From Nonomuraea glycinis (GTDB lineage Bacteria; Actinomycetota; Actinomycetes; Streptosporangiales; Streptosporangiaceae): a DNA stretch of 64,000 nucleotides. The notes under the pieces were generated by a model, which was not told the origin of the DNA, made no database searches, and saw only the letters and a program-made list of their open reading frames with translations. Positions 35,631 to 44,959 of the stretch are shown piece after piece. Position 1 is the stretch's first letter, and every line of letters begins with the position of its first letter. Location: positions 62,001-126,000 of the forward strand of contig NZ_BMNK01000001.1 of NCBI RefSeq assembly GCF_014646515.1. Direction: 5' to 3'. A program made the position numbers and the translations under genes.

Positions 35631-36096
35631 GAGAATGGCCAAGGGCGTCGAGTGGGCCCTTCACACACTCCTCAACCTGGACATGATCGGTGGCGGCCCG
35701 GTGGGCAGCGGTCAGCTCGCCGAGGCTCACGGGCTGCCGGCCCCTTACCTGATCAAGCAGTTGCAGCAACTCGTCAGGGCGGGACTCCTGACCTCTGTTC
35801 CTGGGCCGCGTGGTGGCTTCCGCCTGGCCAGGTCGCTCGGTGAGATCACTCTGCTCGATGTGGTCGAAGCCATCGAGGGTGACGCGTACCTCTTTCACTG
35901 CACCGAGATCCGTTGCTGCGGCAAGATCGGCGAGCTCTCTCCGCCACCTGACGGTCCATGTCCCGTCAAGACGGCCATGCGCCGCGCGGAACAGGCTTAC
36001 TACGAGGCGTTGGCCGCCCAGACCCTCGCGGACGTCAGAGCGGAGCTCGACCGCGCACCCATGGTCGGGCAGGTCATACGGTCCGCGTTCACCTGA
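35629..36096 (+). CDS. Rrf2-family transcriptional regulator
   Basis: 155 residues with the Rrf2 winged helix (VEWALHTLLNLD...LAEAHGLPAPYLIKQLQQLVRAGLLTSVPGPRGGFRLAR) and cysteines at FHCTEIRCCG and CPVK that could bind an Fe-S cluster, as in NsrR/IscR. ATG 35635 is an alternative start. Divergent from an NAD(P)/FAD oxidoreductase; a lone sufB follows 220 bases downstream on the same strand. Sensing of NO, redox state or Fe-S status is a fair inference from the cysteines. Confidence 0.88.
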   Translation: MRMAKGVEWALHTLLNLDMIGGGPVGSGQLAEAHGLPAPYLIKQLQQLVRAGLLTSVPGPRGGFRLARSLGEITLLDVVEAIEGDAYLFHCTEIRCCGKIGELSPPPDGPCPVKTAMRRAEQAYYEALAAQTLADVRAELDRAPMVGQVIRSAFT

Positions 36097-36316
36097 ACGG
36101 GCAGTCCGTAGCCGGAATACGAAATAAGGCGCAGTTGTCGAGAAATCTGGCCAACCCCTGTCGGAGGCGTGCCATTTCTTTGCTGCGGCCACTGTGAGGT
36201 CCGCATGCTGGTGACTTGTCCGCGAAGAGTGGCACCCACGCCACCGGACGCGCGCTCAGGGGCTCTCCCACCGTTACCGCATGGGTCCGAAGCAGGGGAC
36301 CGGAAAGAAGCACCTC

Positions 36317-37747
36317 ATGACGACCGCCGCCGACCACGTCCGCACCCAGGCAGAGGAGATCGACGCCCTGGGCCACTACGCTTATGGGTGGTCCGACAGC
36401 GACGTGGCGGGGCAGGCCGCCCAGCGAGGTCTGTCCGAAGCCGTCGTACGGGACATCTCAGCGGCCAAGGGCGAGCCCGACTGGATGCTGCAGACCCGGC
36501 TCAAGGGACTCGGGCTGTTCGGCAGGAAGCCGATGCCCTCCTGGGGCGCCGACCTGTCAGGGATCGACTTCGACACCATCAAGTACTTCGTCCGGTCGAC
36601 CGAGAAGCAGGCGGCCACCTGGGAAGACCTGCCTGACGACATCAAGAACACCTACGACCGGCTCGGCATCCCCGAAGCGGAGAAGCAACGCCTCGTCGCC
36701 GGCGTTGCCGCCCAGTACGAGTCCGAGGTCGTCTACCACTCGATCCGAGAGGACCTGGAAGAGCGGGGCGTCGTGTTCCTCGACACCGACTCGGCGTTGC
36801 GGGAGCAGCCCGAGTTGTTCAGGAAGTACTTCGGCTCCGTGATCCCCGCAGGTGACAACAAGTTCTCGGCACTCAACACCGCGGTGTGGTCGGGCGGCTC
36901 GTTCATCTACGTGCCCAAGGGGGTCCACGTCGAGATTCCGCTGCAGGCCTACTTCCGCATCAACACCGAGAACATGGGCCAGTTCGAGCGCACCCTGATC
37001 GTCGTCGACGAGGACGCCTACGTGCACTATGTCGAAGGCTGCACCGCGCCGATCTACTCCTCCGACTCGCTGCACTCCGCGGTCGTGGAGATCATCCTGA
37101 AGAAGGGGGCCCGTTGCCGGTACACGACCATCCAGAACTGGTCGAACAACGTCTACAACCTCGTCACCAAGCGCGCGATGTGCGAGGCCGCCGCGACCAT
37201 GGAGTGGGTCGACGGCAACATCGGCTCCAAGGTGACGATGAAGTACCCGGCCGTCTACCTCATGGGCGAGCACGCCAAGGGCGAGACGCTCTCGATCGCG
37301 TTCGCCGGTGAGGGGCAGCACCAGGACAACGGGGCGAAGATGCTGCACCTCGCCCCGCACACGGCGTCGACCATCGTGTCGAAGTCGGTGTCGCGGGGCG
37401 GCGGCCGTACGTCCTACCGGGGCCTGGTCCGGGTCAACAAGGGCGCGCACCACAGCGCTGCCACGGTGAAGTGCGACGCCTTGCTGGTCGACCGGGTGAG
37501 CCGCAGCGACACCTACCCGTACGTGGACATCCGCGAGGACGACGTGTCCATCGGGCACGAGGCGAAGGTGTCCCGGGTCAGCGAGGAGCAGCTGTTCTAC
37601 CTCATGAGTCGCGGCATGTCCGAGGACGAGGCGATGGCCATGATCGTGCGTGGCTTCATCGAGCCCATCGCCCGCGAACTGCCGATGGAGTACGCCCTTG
37701 AGCTCAACCGTCTGATCGAGTTGCAGATGGAGGGGGCGGTGGGCTGA
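36317..37747 (+). CDS. sufB: Fe-S cluster assembly protein SufB (stand-alone)
   Basis: 476-residue SufB, a scaffold subunit of SUF Fe-S assembly. Typical features: [21 protein letters not shown], the beta-helix core with [37 protein letters not shown] with a conserved Cys, and the C-terminal [26 protein letters not shown] segment (here HEAKVSRV). ATG 36317 is the natural N-terminus; ATG 36281 is in frame upstream. No sufC, sufD, sufS or sufU is adjacent, whereas actinobacteria usually keep one sufRBDCSU operon. So this is probably a second, orphan copy, placed after an Rrf2 regulator. Confidence 0.92.
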   Translation: MTTAADHVRTQAEEIDALGHYAYGWSDSDVAGQAAQRGLSEAVVRDISAAKGEPDWMLQTRLKGLGLFGRKPMPSWGADLSGIDFDTIKYFVRSTEKQAATWEDLPDDIKNTYDRLGIPEAEKQRLVAGVAAQYESEVVYHSIREDLEERGVVFLDTDSALREQPELFRKYFGSVIPAGDNKFSALNTAVWSGGSFIYVPKGVHVEIPLQAYFRINTENMGQFERTLIVVDEDAYVHYVEGCTAPIYSSDSLHSAVVEIILKKGARCRYTTIQNWSNNVYNLVTKRAMCEAAATMEWVDGNIGSKVTMKYPAVYLMGEHAKGETLSIAFAGEGQHQDNGAKMLHLAPHTASTIVSKSVSRGGGRTSYRGLVRVNKGAHHSAATVKCDALLVDRVSRSDTYPYVDIREDDVSIGHEAKVSRVSEEQLFYLMSRGMSEDEAMAMIVRGFIEPIARELPMEYALELNRLIELQMEGAVG

Positions 37748-37782
37748 TCGCCCCGGCCGCCACGCGACGGCGTCACCGTGAC

Positions 37783-37860
37783 GAGGCGCCGGAGCCGTCC
37801 GCAAGTCGCTGTGCGAGGCGCCGGAGCCGTCCGTGAGTCGCTGTGCGAGGCGTCGGCGGC
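37783..37860. repeat. 32-bp tandem repeats between convergent genes
   Basis: Units beginning GAGGCG at 37783, 37815 and 37847 (32-bp period, about 2.4 copies) with GGAGCCGTCCG and AGTCGCTGTGC in each. They lie between the sufB and P450 stops. Confidence 0.9.
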
Positions 37861-37880
37861 TCCAGCACCCGAGACGCGTC

Positions 37881-39065
37881 TTAGGTCAGCTTGACCGGGA
37901 GTTCCTTGATGCCGTTGATGAAGTGGGAGCGCAGGCGGCGGGCGTCGCCGGTCTGGCGGAGGTTGGGGTAGCGGCGGGCGAGCTGCTCGAACAGGACGCG
38001 GAGTTCGAGCTTGGCCAGGTGGTTGCCGAGGCAGAAGTGGGCGCCGCCGCCGCCGAAGCCGATGTGCGGGTTGGGGGAGCGGCCGATGTCGAAGACTTCG
38101 GCGTCGGGGAAGACGCTGGTGTCGCGGTTGGCGGAGGAGTAGAAGACGACGACCTTGTCGTTCTCCTTGATCTGCTGCCCGCCGAGGACCTGGTCGGCGG
38201 TGGAGGTGCGGCGGAAGAGGTTGACGGGGGAGACCCAGCGGACGATCTCGTCGGCTGCCGTGGCGGCGAGTCCGGGGTCGGCCGCCAGGCGGGCCCACTG
38301 GTCGGGGTGCTCGAAGAGGGCGAGCATGCCGCCTGAGGCCGCGTTGCGGGTGGTCTCGTTGCCGGCCACGACGAGGAGCAGGACGAAGAGGTCGAACTCG
38401 GTCTCGTCGAGGCTCTGGCCCGCTTCGTCGGATTGGAGGAGCTTGCTGACGATGTCGTTGCGGGGGTTCGCCTTGCGCTGGACGGCGAGCTCGTTGGCGT
38501 AGGCGTACACCTCCATGGCGGCGTTGCTGCCCTCCTCCGGGGAGTCCGCGTAGTCCGGGTCCTGGGCGCCGATCATGCGGTTGGACCAGGCGAAGATCTT
38601 GTCGCGGTCGGTCACGGGGGCGCCGAGGAGCTCGCAGATCACGTACAGCGGCAGGGGGGCCGCAACCTCGGTGACGAAGTCGGCCTCGCTGCCGCACTTG
38701 TCCAGGAGGTCGTCGGTGATGTCGCGGATGTGCTGTTCGAGGGCGCCGATCGTGCGCGGGGTGAAGCCCCGGTTGACCAGCGAGCGCCGCCGGGTGTGCT
38801 CCGGCGGATCCTGGTTGAGCATCATCATCCGCTGCATCGCGATCTGCTCTTCGGGCATCTCGTTGAACAGCGCCAGCTTCCTGGCGGAGGAGAACAGCTC
38901 GGAGTGCCGGGAGACGTGCACGACGTCCTCGTAACGGGTGACCGCCCAGAAGTCCGGCTCACCCGGGTGCCGGTGGACGGGGTCGTTGGCGCGCAGCCAG
39001 GCGAGTTGCTGGTGCGGCGGCCCAGCTGCGGCGTAGTTGTCCTGGTCGACGAGGTCGATGTGCAC
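37881..39065 (-). CDS. Cytochrome P450, CYP125/CYP142-like steroid hydroxylase
   Basis: 394 residues from GTG 39065, chosen because GAGG lies 9 nt upstream and the encoded start VHIDLVDQDNY fits the family; a TTG at 39110 would overlap the operator. Landmarks: AGNETT in the I helix, E-I-V-R as the ExxR motif, and the haem loop FGGGGAHFCLG with the axial Cys. The N-terminal LAWLRANDPVH and FWAVTRYEDVVHVSRH agree with CYP125/142, which hydroxylate the terminal C26/27 methyl of cholesterol and cholestenone. A KstR-type box is 40 bp upstream. In M. tuberculosis cyp125 heads the igr operon; here it is about 18 kb away from the fadE28 group. Confidence 0.82.
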   Translation of the reverse strand: MHIDLVDQDNYAAAGPPHQQLAWLRANDPVHRHPGEPDFWAVTRYEDVVHVSRHSELFSSARKLALFNEMPEEQIAMQRMMMLNQDPPEHTRRRSLVNRGFTPRTIGALEQHIRDITDDLLDKCGSEADFVTEVAAPLPLYVICELLGAPVTDRDKIFAWSNRMIGAQDPDYADSPEEGSNAAMEVYAYANELAVQRKANPRNDIVSKLLQSDEAGQSLDETEFDLFVLLLVVAGNETTRNAASGGMLALFEHPDQWARLAADPGLAATAADEIVRWVSPVNLFRRTSTADQVLGGQQIKENDKVVVFYSSANRDTSVFPDAEVFDIGRSPNPHIGFGGGGAHFCLGNHLAKLELRVLFEQLARRYPNLRQTGDARRLRSHFINGIKELPVKLT

Positions 39066-39105
39066 CCGGTTCACCCTCTTGATCAAGCGCTTGGTTTTGG
39101 GGTAC

Positions 39106-39119
39106 TGCAACGTGTTCTA
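39106..39119 (-). promoter_or_regulatory. KstR-type box upstream of P450
   Basis: TGCAACGTGTTCTA is an exact match to TNNAACNNGTTNNA. It lies 41 bases upstream of the GTG of the P450 gene, where a repressor would control it. Confidence 0.7.
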
Positions 39120-39199
39120 TTACGGCACTGTACGACCGTCAAGGAGGGATGGCGACCTCTTGACATGCCCGCCGTCTCACCACCAGCATCTGGAGGTAG

Positions 39200-39214
39200 A
39201 GACATCCGATGTCT
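39200..39214 (+). promoter_or_regulatory. GntR-type operator of the fucose operon
   Basis: AGACATCCGATGTCT is a perfect 15-bp palindrome around a central C. The same AGACATC...GTCT arrangement occurs directly upstream of the GntR gene at 47485-47505. TTGACA at 39160-39165 may be part of the promoter. Confidence 0.65.
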
Positions 39215-39232
39215 GACGAAGGATGCGTTGCT

Positions 39233-40078
39233 GTGAAGCTGCTGCGAGTAGGAGCCGTCGGTCAGGAGCGACCGGTGGTGATGGACGACGCCGGTGACCT
39301 GCGCGACATCGGAGAGCCCGAGATCGACGGGGCGTTCCTCGCCTCCGGCGGGGTGGCGCGGGTGCGCGAGGCGCTCGACCGTGGCGCGCTGCCCGTCATC
39401 GACGCCGAGGGGCTGCGGATCGGCGCGCCGATCGCGCGGCCGGGCAAGATCGTGTGCATCGGGCTCAACTACAGCGATCATGCCGCCGAGTCCGGCGCCG
39501 ACGTGCCGGCCGAGCCCGTGGTGTTCATGAAGGCGAGCAACACCCTGGTCGGGCCGTACGACGAGGTGCTCGTGCCGCGCGACAGCGTGAAGACCGACTG
39601 GGAGGTGGAGCTCGCGGTCGTCATCGGCAAGCGGGCCCGCTACCTGGAGTCCAGGGAAGAGGCGCTCGGCGTCGTGGCCGGGTACGCGGTGGCCAACGAC
39701 GTGTCCGAGCGGGAATTCCAGCTTGAGCGCGGCGGCCAGTGGGACAAGGGCAAGTCGTGCGAGACGTTCAACCCGATGGGCCCCTGGCTGGTGACCGCCG
39801 ACGAGGTGGGCGACCCGCAGGCGCTGCCGATGCGCCTGTGGGTCAACGGTGAGCTGCGCCAGAACGGCGACACCAAGAACATGATCTTCGACGTGGCCGA
39901 GGTGGTGCGCTATCTGAGCCGGTTCATGGTGCTGGAGCCGGGCGACGTGATCAACACCGGCACGCCCGCCGGAGTGGCCATGGGCATGCCCGGCCAGCCC
40001 TACCTGCGGGCCGGGGACGTGGTGGAGCTGGAGATCGGCGGACTCGGCAGACAGCGGCAGACCATGGGCCAGGCATGA
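39233..40078 (+). CDS. Fumarylacetoacetate-hydrolase-family protein (diketo-deoxy-fuconate hydrolase candidate)
   Basis: 281 residues from GTG 39233, with GAAGGA 9 nt upstream; ATG 39209 lies inside the operator and is less likely. FAH-fold signature [17 protein letters not shown], metal ligands in D-W-E-V-E-L, and the DVS...[13 protein letters not shown] segment are present. In the oxidative L-fucose route a FAH-family enzyme splits 2,4-diketo-3-deoxy-L-fuconate to pyruvate and lactate. Overlaps the L-fuconate dehydratase by 4 nt (ATGA), and the downstream genes give the rest of that pathway, which supports the assignment. Confidence 0.83.
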   Translation: MKLLRVGAVGQERPVVMDDAGDLRDIGEPEIDGAFLASGGVARVREALDRGALPVIDAEGLRIGAPIARPGKIVCIGLNYSDHAAESGADVPAEPVVFMKASNTLVGPYDEVLVPRDSVKTDWEVELAVVIGKRARYLESREEALGVVAGYAVANDVSEREFQLERGGQWDKGKSCETFNPMGPWLVTADEVGDPQALPMRLWVNGELRQNGDTKNMIFDVAEVVRYLSRFMVLEPGDVINTGTPAGVAMGMPGQPYLRAGDVVELEIGGLGRQRQTMGQA

Positions 40079-41379
40079 CGGCGCCCGGCGCGGGGGCGTA
40101 CCGGATCGTGGGGATGCGGACGCATGACGTGCGCTTTCCCACCTCGCGGGAGCTCGACGGGTCCGACGCGATGAACCCCGATCCCGACTACTCCGCGGCC
40201 TACGTGGTGCTGACGACGGACGACGGGTTCGACGGGCACGGGTTCGCGTTCACCATCGGGCGCGGCAACGACGTGCAGACGGCGGCGATCGGCGCGCTGG
40301 AGCCGTACGTGATCGGGCGGGACGTCGAGGACCTGGGCGGGCTCTACAAGGAGCTGGTGCACGACTCGCAGTTGCGGTGGCTCGGGCCGGAGAAGGGCGT
40401 CATGCACATGGCGATCTCCGCCGTGGTCAACGCCCTGTGGGACCTGAAGGCCAGGCGGGCGGGCAAGCCGCTGTGGCGGCTGCTGGCGGAGATGTCTCCG
40501 GAGGAGATCGTCGGCCTGGTCGACTTCCGGTATCTGAGCGACGCGCTGACCCCGGACCAAGCACTCCAGATCCTGAAAAATGCGGAAAGTAGCAAGGAAG
40601 CGCGGATAAATCGGCTCATGGTCGATGGGTATCCCGCCTATGCCACCTCCCCAGGCTGGCTCGGGTACGACGACGACAAGCTGCGCCGCCTCTGCCAGGA
40701 GGCGCTGGATCAGGGCTTCGGCCAGATCAAGCTCAAGGTCGGCGCCGACCTGGCCGACGACATCCGCCGCCTCACCGTGGCCCGCGAGGTGTGCGGCCCC
40801 GACTTCCCGCTCTCGATCGACGCCAACCAGCGCTGGGACGTCGGCTCGGCCATCGCCTGGGTGAGCGCGCTCGCCGAGTTCCGCCCGCACTGGGTCGAGG
40901 AGCCCACCAGCCCCGACGACGTGCTCGGCCACGCCGCCATCGCCGAGGGCATCAGGCCCATCCCGGTGGCCACCGGCGAGCACGTCCAGAACCGGATCGT
41001 GTTCAAGCAGCTCCTGCAGGCCGGCGCGCTGTCGTACCTGCAACTCGACGCCGCCCGCGTCGGCGGCGTCAACGAGAACATCGCGATCCTGCTGCTCGCC
41101 GCCAAGTTCGGCGTCCCGGTCTGCCCGCACGCGGGCGGGGTCGGGCTGTGCGAGCTGGTGCAGCACCTGGCGATGTTCGACTACGTGGCCGTCAGCGGCT
41201 CGATGGACGACCGCGTGATCGAGTACGTGGACCACCTGCACGAGCACTTCACCGACCCGGTGGTGATCGAGCACGGCCGCTATCGGGCGCCCACGGCCCC
41301 CGGGTTCAGCGCCGAGATGCACGCCGAGTCGATCACCGCCCACACCTACCCCGGCGGAGAGGTCTGGACCCGGGCATGA
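40075..41379 (+). CDS. fucD: L-fuconate dehydratase
   Basis: 434-residue enolase-superfamily enzyme. The K-x-K catalytic motif appears in FGQIKLKVG, metal ligands in [18 protein letters not shown] and ATGEHVQNR, and the general acid/base histidine in [10 protein letters not shown]-terminal [27 protein letters not shown] is highly characteristic of L-fuconate dehydratase/ENOSF1. It converts L-fuconate to 2-keto-3-deoxy-L-fuconate. ATGA overlaps tie it to the genes on both sides. Confidence 0.9.
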   Translation: MTAPGAGAYRIVGMRTHDVRFPTSRELDGSDAMNPDPDYSAAYVVLTTDDGFDGHGFAFTIGRGNDVQTAAIGALEPYVIGRDVEDLGGLYKELVHDSQLRWLGPEKGVMHMAISAVVNALWDLKARRAGKPLWRLLAEMSPEEIVGLVDFRYLSDALTPDQALQILKNAESSKEARINRLMVDGYPAYATSPGWLGYDDDKLRRLCQEALDQGFGQIKLKVGADLADDIRRLTVAREVCGPDFPLSIDANQRWDVGSAIAWVSALAEFRPHWVEEPTSPDDVLGHAAIAEGIRPIPVATGEHVQNRIVFKQLLQAGALSYLQLDAARVGGVNENIAILLLAAKFGVPVCPHAGGVGLCELVQHLAMFDYVAVSGSMDDRVIEYVDHLHEHFTDPVVIEHGRYRAPTAPGFSAEMHAESITAHTYPGGEVWTRA

Positions 41380-42113
41380 GCCTCAAAGCCATCGTTACCG
41401 GCGGCGGCTCCGGCATCGGCCTGGCCACCGCCACCCTGCTCGCCGGGCGCGGGATACGGGTCGCCTGCCTCGACCTGCACCCGCCCGGCGAGCCGTTCAT
41501 CGGCATCACAGTGGACGTGACGGACGACGCGCGGGTACGCCAGGCCGTCGCGGAGGCGGCCGAGCGGCTCGGCGGCCTCGACATCCTGATCAACAACGCC
41601 GGCATCGGCGCGCAGGGCACCGTCGAGGACAACGACGACGACGAGTGGCGCCGGGTGTTCGACGTCAACGTGCTCGGCATGGTCCGGGTGAGCCGGGCGG
41701 CGCTGCCGTACCTCAGGAGGTCCGAGCACGCGGCGATCGTCAACACCTGCTCGGTCGCCGCCACGGCCGGCCTGCCCGGCCGCGCCCTGTACAGCGCGAC
41801 CAAGGGCGCGGTGCAGTCGCTCACGCTCGCGATGGCAGCGGATCATGTACGCGACGGCATCCGGGTCAACTGCGTCAACCCGGGCACCGCGGACACCCCG
41901 TGGGTCGCCCGGCTCCTCGACGCGGCCGACGACCCCGAGGCCGAACGGGCGGCACTGAGCGCCCGCCAGCCCATGGGCCGCCTGGTGAGCGCCGACGAGG
42001 TGGCGGCGGCGATCGCCTATCTGGCGAGCCCGGAAGCCGGCGCCACCACCGGGACCGCGCTGGCCGTGGACGGCGGCATGCAGGGCCTCCGCCTCCGGCC
42101 CCCGGGAAGGTGA
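41376..42113 (+). CDS. SDR, 2-keto-3-deoxy-L-fuconate dehydrogenase candidate
   Basis: 245-residue classical SDR starting at ATG 41376, overlapping fucD by 4 nt. [12 protein letters not shown] cofactor loop, NNAGIG, and S...Y-S-A-T-K catalytic residues are present. By position it should oxidise 2-keto-3-deoxy-L-fuconate to the 2,4-diketo product, which the FAH-family enzyme then cleaves. The specific substrate follows from operon context rather than from residues I can point to. Confidence 0.82.
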   Translation: MSLKAIVTGGGSGIGLATATLLAGRGIRVACLDLHPPGEPFIGITVDVTDDARVRQAVAEAAERLGGLDILINNAGIGAQGTVEDNDDDEWRRVFDVNVLGMVRVSRAALPYLRRSEHAAIVNTCSVAATAGLPGRALYSATKGAVQSLTLAMAADHVRDGIRVNCVNPGTADTPWVARLLDAADDPEAERAALSARQPMGRLVSADEVAAAIAYLASPEAGATTGTALAVDGGMQGLRLRPPGR

Positions 42114-42209
42114 CATCCAGGATGAGCTCGCCGACGCGCCCGGTCCCAGCCTCACTGCGGGGCGCCGCAGCGGCGGTTCGCGGCAATGCGTACCACTCCG
42201 GGAGCTGAT

Positions 42210-43136
42210 GTGATCCAACTGCCCCGTCACGGGCTCGGCACCGCGCCGATCGGCGGCCTCTTCCAGGCGCTGACCGACGAGCAGGCGAAGGCCACCATCG
42301 ACGCGGCCTGGGACGGCGGCGTACGGCTGTTCGACACCGCGCCGCACTACGGGCTCGGCCTGTCGGAGCGCCGCCTCGGCGCGGCGCTCGCCGGCCGCTC
42401 CGGCTACGTGCTGTCCACCAAGGTCGGCCGCCTGCTCGTGCCCTCCTCACGGGGCGGCCGCGACGACGAGGGCTTCGACGTGCCCGCCACGTACGAGCGC
42501 GTCTGGGACTTCTCGCGCGACGGTGTACGCCGCTCCCTGGAGGAGTCACTGGGGCGGCTCGGCCTGCCCCAGGTGGACCTCGTCCTCATCCACGACCCGG
42601 ACGCGCACGTCGACCAGGCGATCGCCGAGGCCTACCCGGCGCTGGCCGAACTGCGCGCGCAGGGTGTGGTCAAGGCGATCGGGGTCGGCATGAACCAGTG
42701 GCAGGCGCCGCTGCGGTTCGTCCAGGAGACCGACCTCGACGTGGTCATGCTGGCCGGCCGCTACACCCTGCTCGACCAGTCGGGCCTGCCTCTGCTGGCC
42801 GCCTGCGCCGAGCGGGGCGTGCGGGTGCTGGCGGCGGGCGTCTTCAACAGCGGCCTGCTGGCCACCCCGGAGCCTTCGGGCACCTTCGACTACGCCCCCG
42901 CTCCCTTGCCGATCATCGAGCGCGCCCGCCGCCTCGCCGCGATCTGCGAACGGCACGACGTCCGGCTGCCGCAGGCGGCGATGGCCTTCCCGCTCCGCCA
43001 CCCGGCGATCGCCGCCGTCGTCCTGGGCGCCCGCACCCCCGAAGAAGTCCGTACGAACGCCGCCCTGCGGCAGCGCCCGGTCCCGGACGCTCTCTGGCAC
43101 GACCTACGGGCGGAAGGACTGCTTCAGGAGGCGTAG
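42210..43136 (+). CDS. Aldo/keto reductase, L-fucose (D-threo-aldose) dehydrogenase type
   Basis: 308 residues from GTG 42210, with GGGAG 5 nt upstream. AKR active-site segment LFDTAPHYGLGLSERRLG (catalytic Tyr), and the DLVLIHDPD and GVGMNQWQ motifs match the D-threo-aldose 1-dehydrogenase group. It would oxidise L-fucose to L-fucono-lactone, the first step of the pathway; hydrolysis to fuconate may be spontaneous or need a lactonase, which is not in this operon. Its 3' end overlaps the convergent GNAT gene by 13 bp. Confidence 0.85.
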   Translation: MIQLPRHGLGTAPIGGLFQALTDEQAKATIDAAWDGGVRLFDTAPHYGLGLSERRLGAALAGRSGYVLSTKVGRLLVPSSRGGRDDEGFDVPATYERVWDFSRDGVRRSLEESLGRLGLPQVDLVLIHDPDAHVDQAIAEAYPALAELRAQGVVKAIGVGMNQWQAPLRFVQETDLDVVMLAGRYTLLDQSGLPLLAACAERGVRVLAAGVFNSGLLATPEPSGTFDYAPAPLPIIERARRLAAICERHDVRLPQAAMAFPLRHPAIAAVVLGARTPEEVRTNAALRQRPVPDALWHDLRAEGLLQEA

Positions 43137-43561
43137 TGCACGATCCACAGTCCGGGCACCGGCTCCGCCTCACCCTGCGGCGTGAACCCGAGCCCCTCGT
43201 ACAGCGCCCGCGCGGGCACGTTGTCGCGCCCCGTGGACACCACGATCCGGCGCGCCCCCGCCCTGGCCACGACCTCCTTGACCAGCGTCCGCCCGATCCC
43301 CCGCCGATGCGCGCCGGGGTGCACGATCAGCCGGTCCAGGTCCACCTCATCGGAGGTCTGCGCCCAGGCCACCGCGCCGACCAGCGGCCCCTCGTCATCG
43401 AACGCGCCCAGCCAGGCGAGCGGCAGGGCCAGCAGGTCGTCCAGCGTCTCGTGCAGGGGCGGGATCCGGTCATCGCCGATGATCTCCGCTTCCACGGCGT
43501 ACGCCGCGTGCTGCATCTCTAGCAGACCGGCCTGGCCGGGGGATATTTCGGTAATTCGCAC
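43124..43561 (-). CDS. GNAT-family N-acetyltransferase
   Basis: 145 residues from GTG 43561. The acetyl-CoA binding motif is visible as LIVHPGAHRRGIGRTLVKEVV, followed by the DNVPARALYEGLGF strand-helix typical of GNAT proteins. Acceptor unknown. It overlaps the end of the aldo/keto reductase gene by 13 bp tail to tail, which is tight but not exceptional. Confidence 0.85.
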   Translation of the reverse strand: MRITEISPGQAGLLEMQHAAYAVEAEIIGDDRIPPLHETLDDLLALPLAWLGAFDDEGPLVGAVAWAQTSDEVDLDRLIVHPGAHRRGIGRTLVKEVVARAGARRIVVSTGRDNVPARALYEGLGFTPQGEAEPVPGLWIVHYAS

Positions 43562-43575
43562 CGGCCGATTATCGC

Positions 43576-44841
43576 CTACCCGACCTCCCACAGTGCGCTC
43601 ACGGGCATGGCCCGCATCTTGTCGCCGAAAGGCAGAGTCAGTGTTCCTGTGTGGAGCACGATTCCGGCGACGAAATCCTCCCCGAGGCGATCGGCGAGAT
43701 GTCGCAGCCCTCTGAAGTCGTCCGCCCGGACCGTGGAGGACGCTTTGACCTCGATGCCGACGACCCGCCCCTGCCGGTGCTCCAGCACCGCATCGACCTT
43801 CATCCCGTCCTTGGTCCTGTAGTGGTACAGCTCCACCGGCTCGTCGGCCCAAGTGAGCTGACGGGCCAGCTCCATGAGCACGAACCCCTCCAGGAGCGGG
43901 CCGAAGACGGTGTTGGGCCGGATCAGGCCACGAGCGTCCACGCCGAGGAGATTCGCCGCCACTCCTGAGTCGACGAACGCCACTTTGGGCGTTGCGATGG
44001 CGCGGTTGCTGAGGTTTCTCGACCAGGCTGGAATCCGCTTGATCAGGAACACCTCTTCCAGAAGGGCAAGGTAGCGGTGGACCGTGCTCGCTGATATGCC
44101 CAGTTCACGGCTCAGGGCGGCACCGACCAGAAGCTGTCCGGATCGGGCGGCGAGAAGCTGGATCAGGGCACGAAGCTCGCCTGTTCGCTCGATCTCGGCG
44201 AGTTGCCGCACCTCGCGCGCTATCAGGTCGCCGAGGTAGGAGTCGAAGAAACGTCTTTTGCTTCGCGGGCTCTTCCGGGAAATCGCCTCAGGAAAGCCGC
44301 CTCGGACAAGTCGTTCGGCGTAGTCGTTCCGCGAGACCTGGGAGCTGTGCCGCAGCGCGGCTCCTCGTCCTTCGGTGAAGACGGCGTCGACGAAGCCGTC
44401 CGGTGCGCCCTCGATCTCTCCTTGCGAGAGGGGCCACAACTCAATGGTCTCCATGCGCCCGGGCAACGTGTCGGGCAGGTCACGGTGGGCAAGCAGCCGT
44501 GACGAACCTGTCAGAAGATAGCGACCTGGTCGTGGATCGTTGTCGACCTGCGATTTGATGGCGAGCACCAGATCGGGCACCCGCTGTACCTCGTCGATCA
44601 CCATGGATTCAGCGAAGGCCACGAAGCCGTCAGGGTCTTCCTGGGCTGCACACCTGTGCATCGCGGCATCGAGATCTCGCCACTCTGTCGGCCCTCGTCC
44701 GCCGGCCGTCATTCTCACCAAGGTGCTCTTTCCGACCCGGCGAGCGCCGTTGACCAGAACCACTCGCGTGTCGCCGAGCGCCTCATTCACCATTCGCCTG
44801 GCGTGTCGTGGGAGCGCCCTGCCCATCGGCGTCTTGGTCAC
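43576..44841 (-). CDS. AAA ATPase with DUF4143 (archaeal/bacterial ATPase-like)
   Basis: 421 residues from GTG 44841; an in-frame TTG at 44883 could add 14. P-loop NGARRVGKSTL (residues ~30), Walker B MVIDEVQRVPD, the GRYLLTGSSR sensor, and a C-terminal DUF4143 domain with the nuclease-like pattern VELYHYRTKDGMKVDAVLEHRQGRVVGIEVKAS (D...E-V-K). This family is widespread and linked to chromosome or defence functions without proof; the E-x-K core suggests DNA cleavage or a relic of it. It stands alone. Confidence 0.88.
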   Translation of the reverse strand: MTKTPMGRALPRHARRMVNEALGDTRVVLVNGARRVGKSTLVRMTAGGRGPTEWRDLDAAMHRCAAQEDPDGFVAFAESMVIDEVQRVPDLVLAIKSQVDNDPRPGRYLLTGSSRLLAHRDLPDTLPGRMETIELWPLSQGEIEGAPDGFVDAVFTEGRGAALRHSSQVSRNDYAERLVRGGFPEAISRKSPRSKRRFFDSYLGDLIAREVRQLAEIERTGELRALIQLLAARSGQLLVGAALSRELGISASTVHRYLALLEEVFLIKRIPAWSRNLSNRAIATPKVAFVDSGVAANLLGVDARGLIRPNTVFGPLLEGFVLMELARQLTWADEPVELYHYRTKDGMKVDAVLEHRQGRVVGIEVKASSTVRADDFRGLRHLADRLGEDFVAGIVLHTGTLTLPFGDKMRAMPVSALWEVG

Positions 44842-44959
44842 ATGACGAATCGTGGCATGCTCGCCGCTATCTGGTTGACACAACGGTCGCCCTAGTGCTG
44901 ACGCGCTGGTCGCCGCTCGCGTGGTGGTCTGGTCGCTGGGTCGGTGGTGGATCGGTCGC

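Noticed and set aside
36097..36316. Hidden gene or riboswitch in the sufB leader
   Set aside because: No coding-like frame with a ribosome site and no convincing conserved RNA structure was visible.
39066..39110. TTG 39110 as P450 start
   Set aside because: It would begin inside the KstR-type box and lacks a ribosome site; GTG 39065 has one.
44842..44959. Small gene between the AAA ATPase and the LigD-like gene
   Set aside because: Frames here are short and biased only by GC content; no ribosome site.
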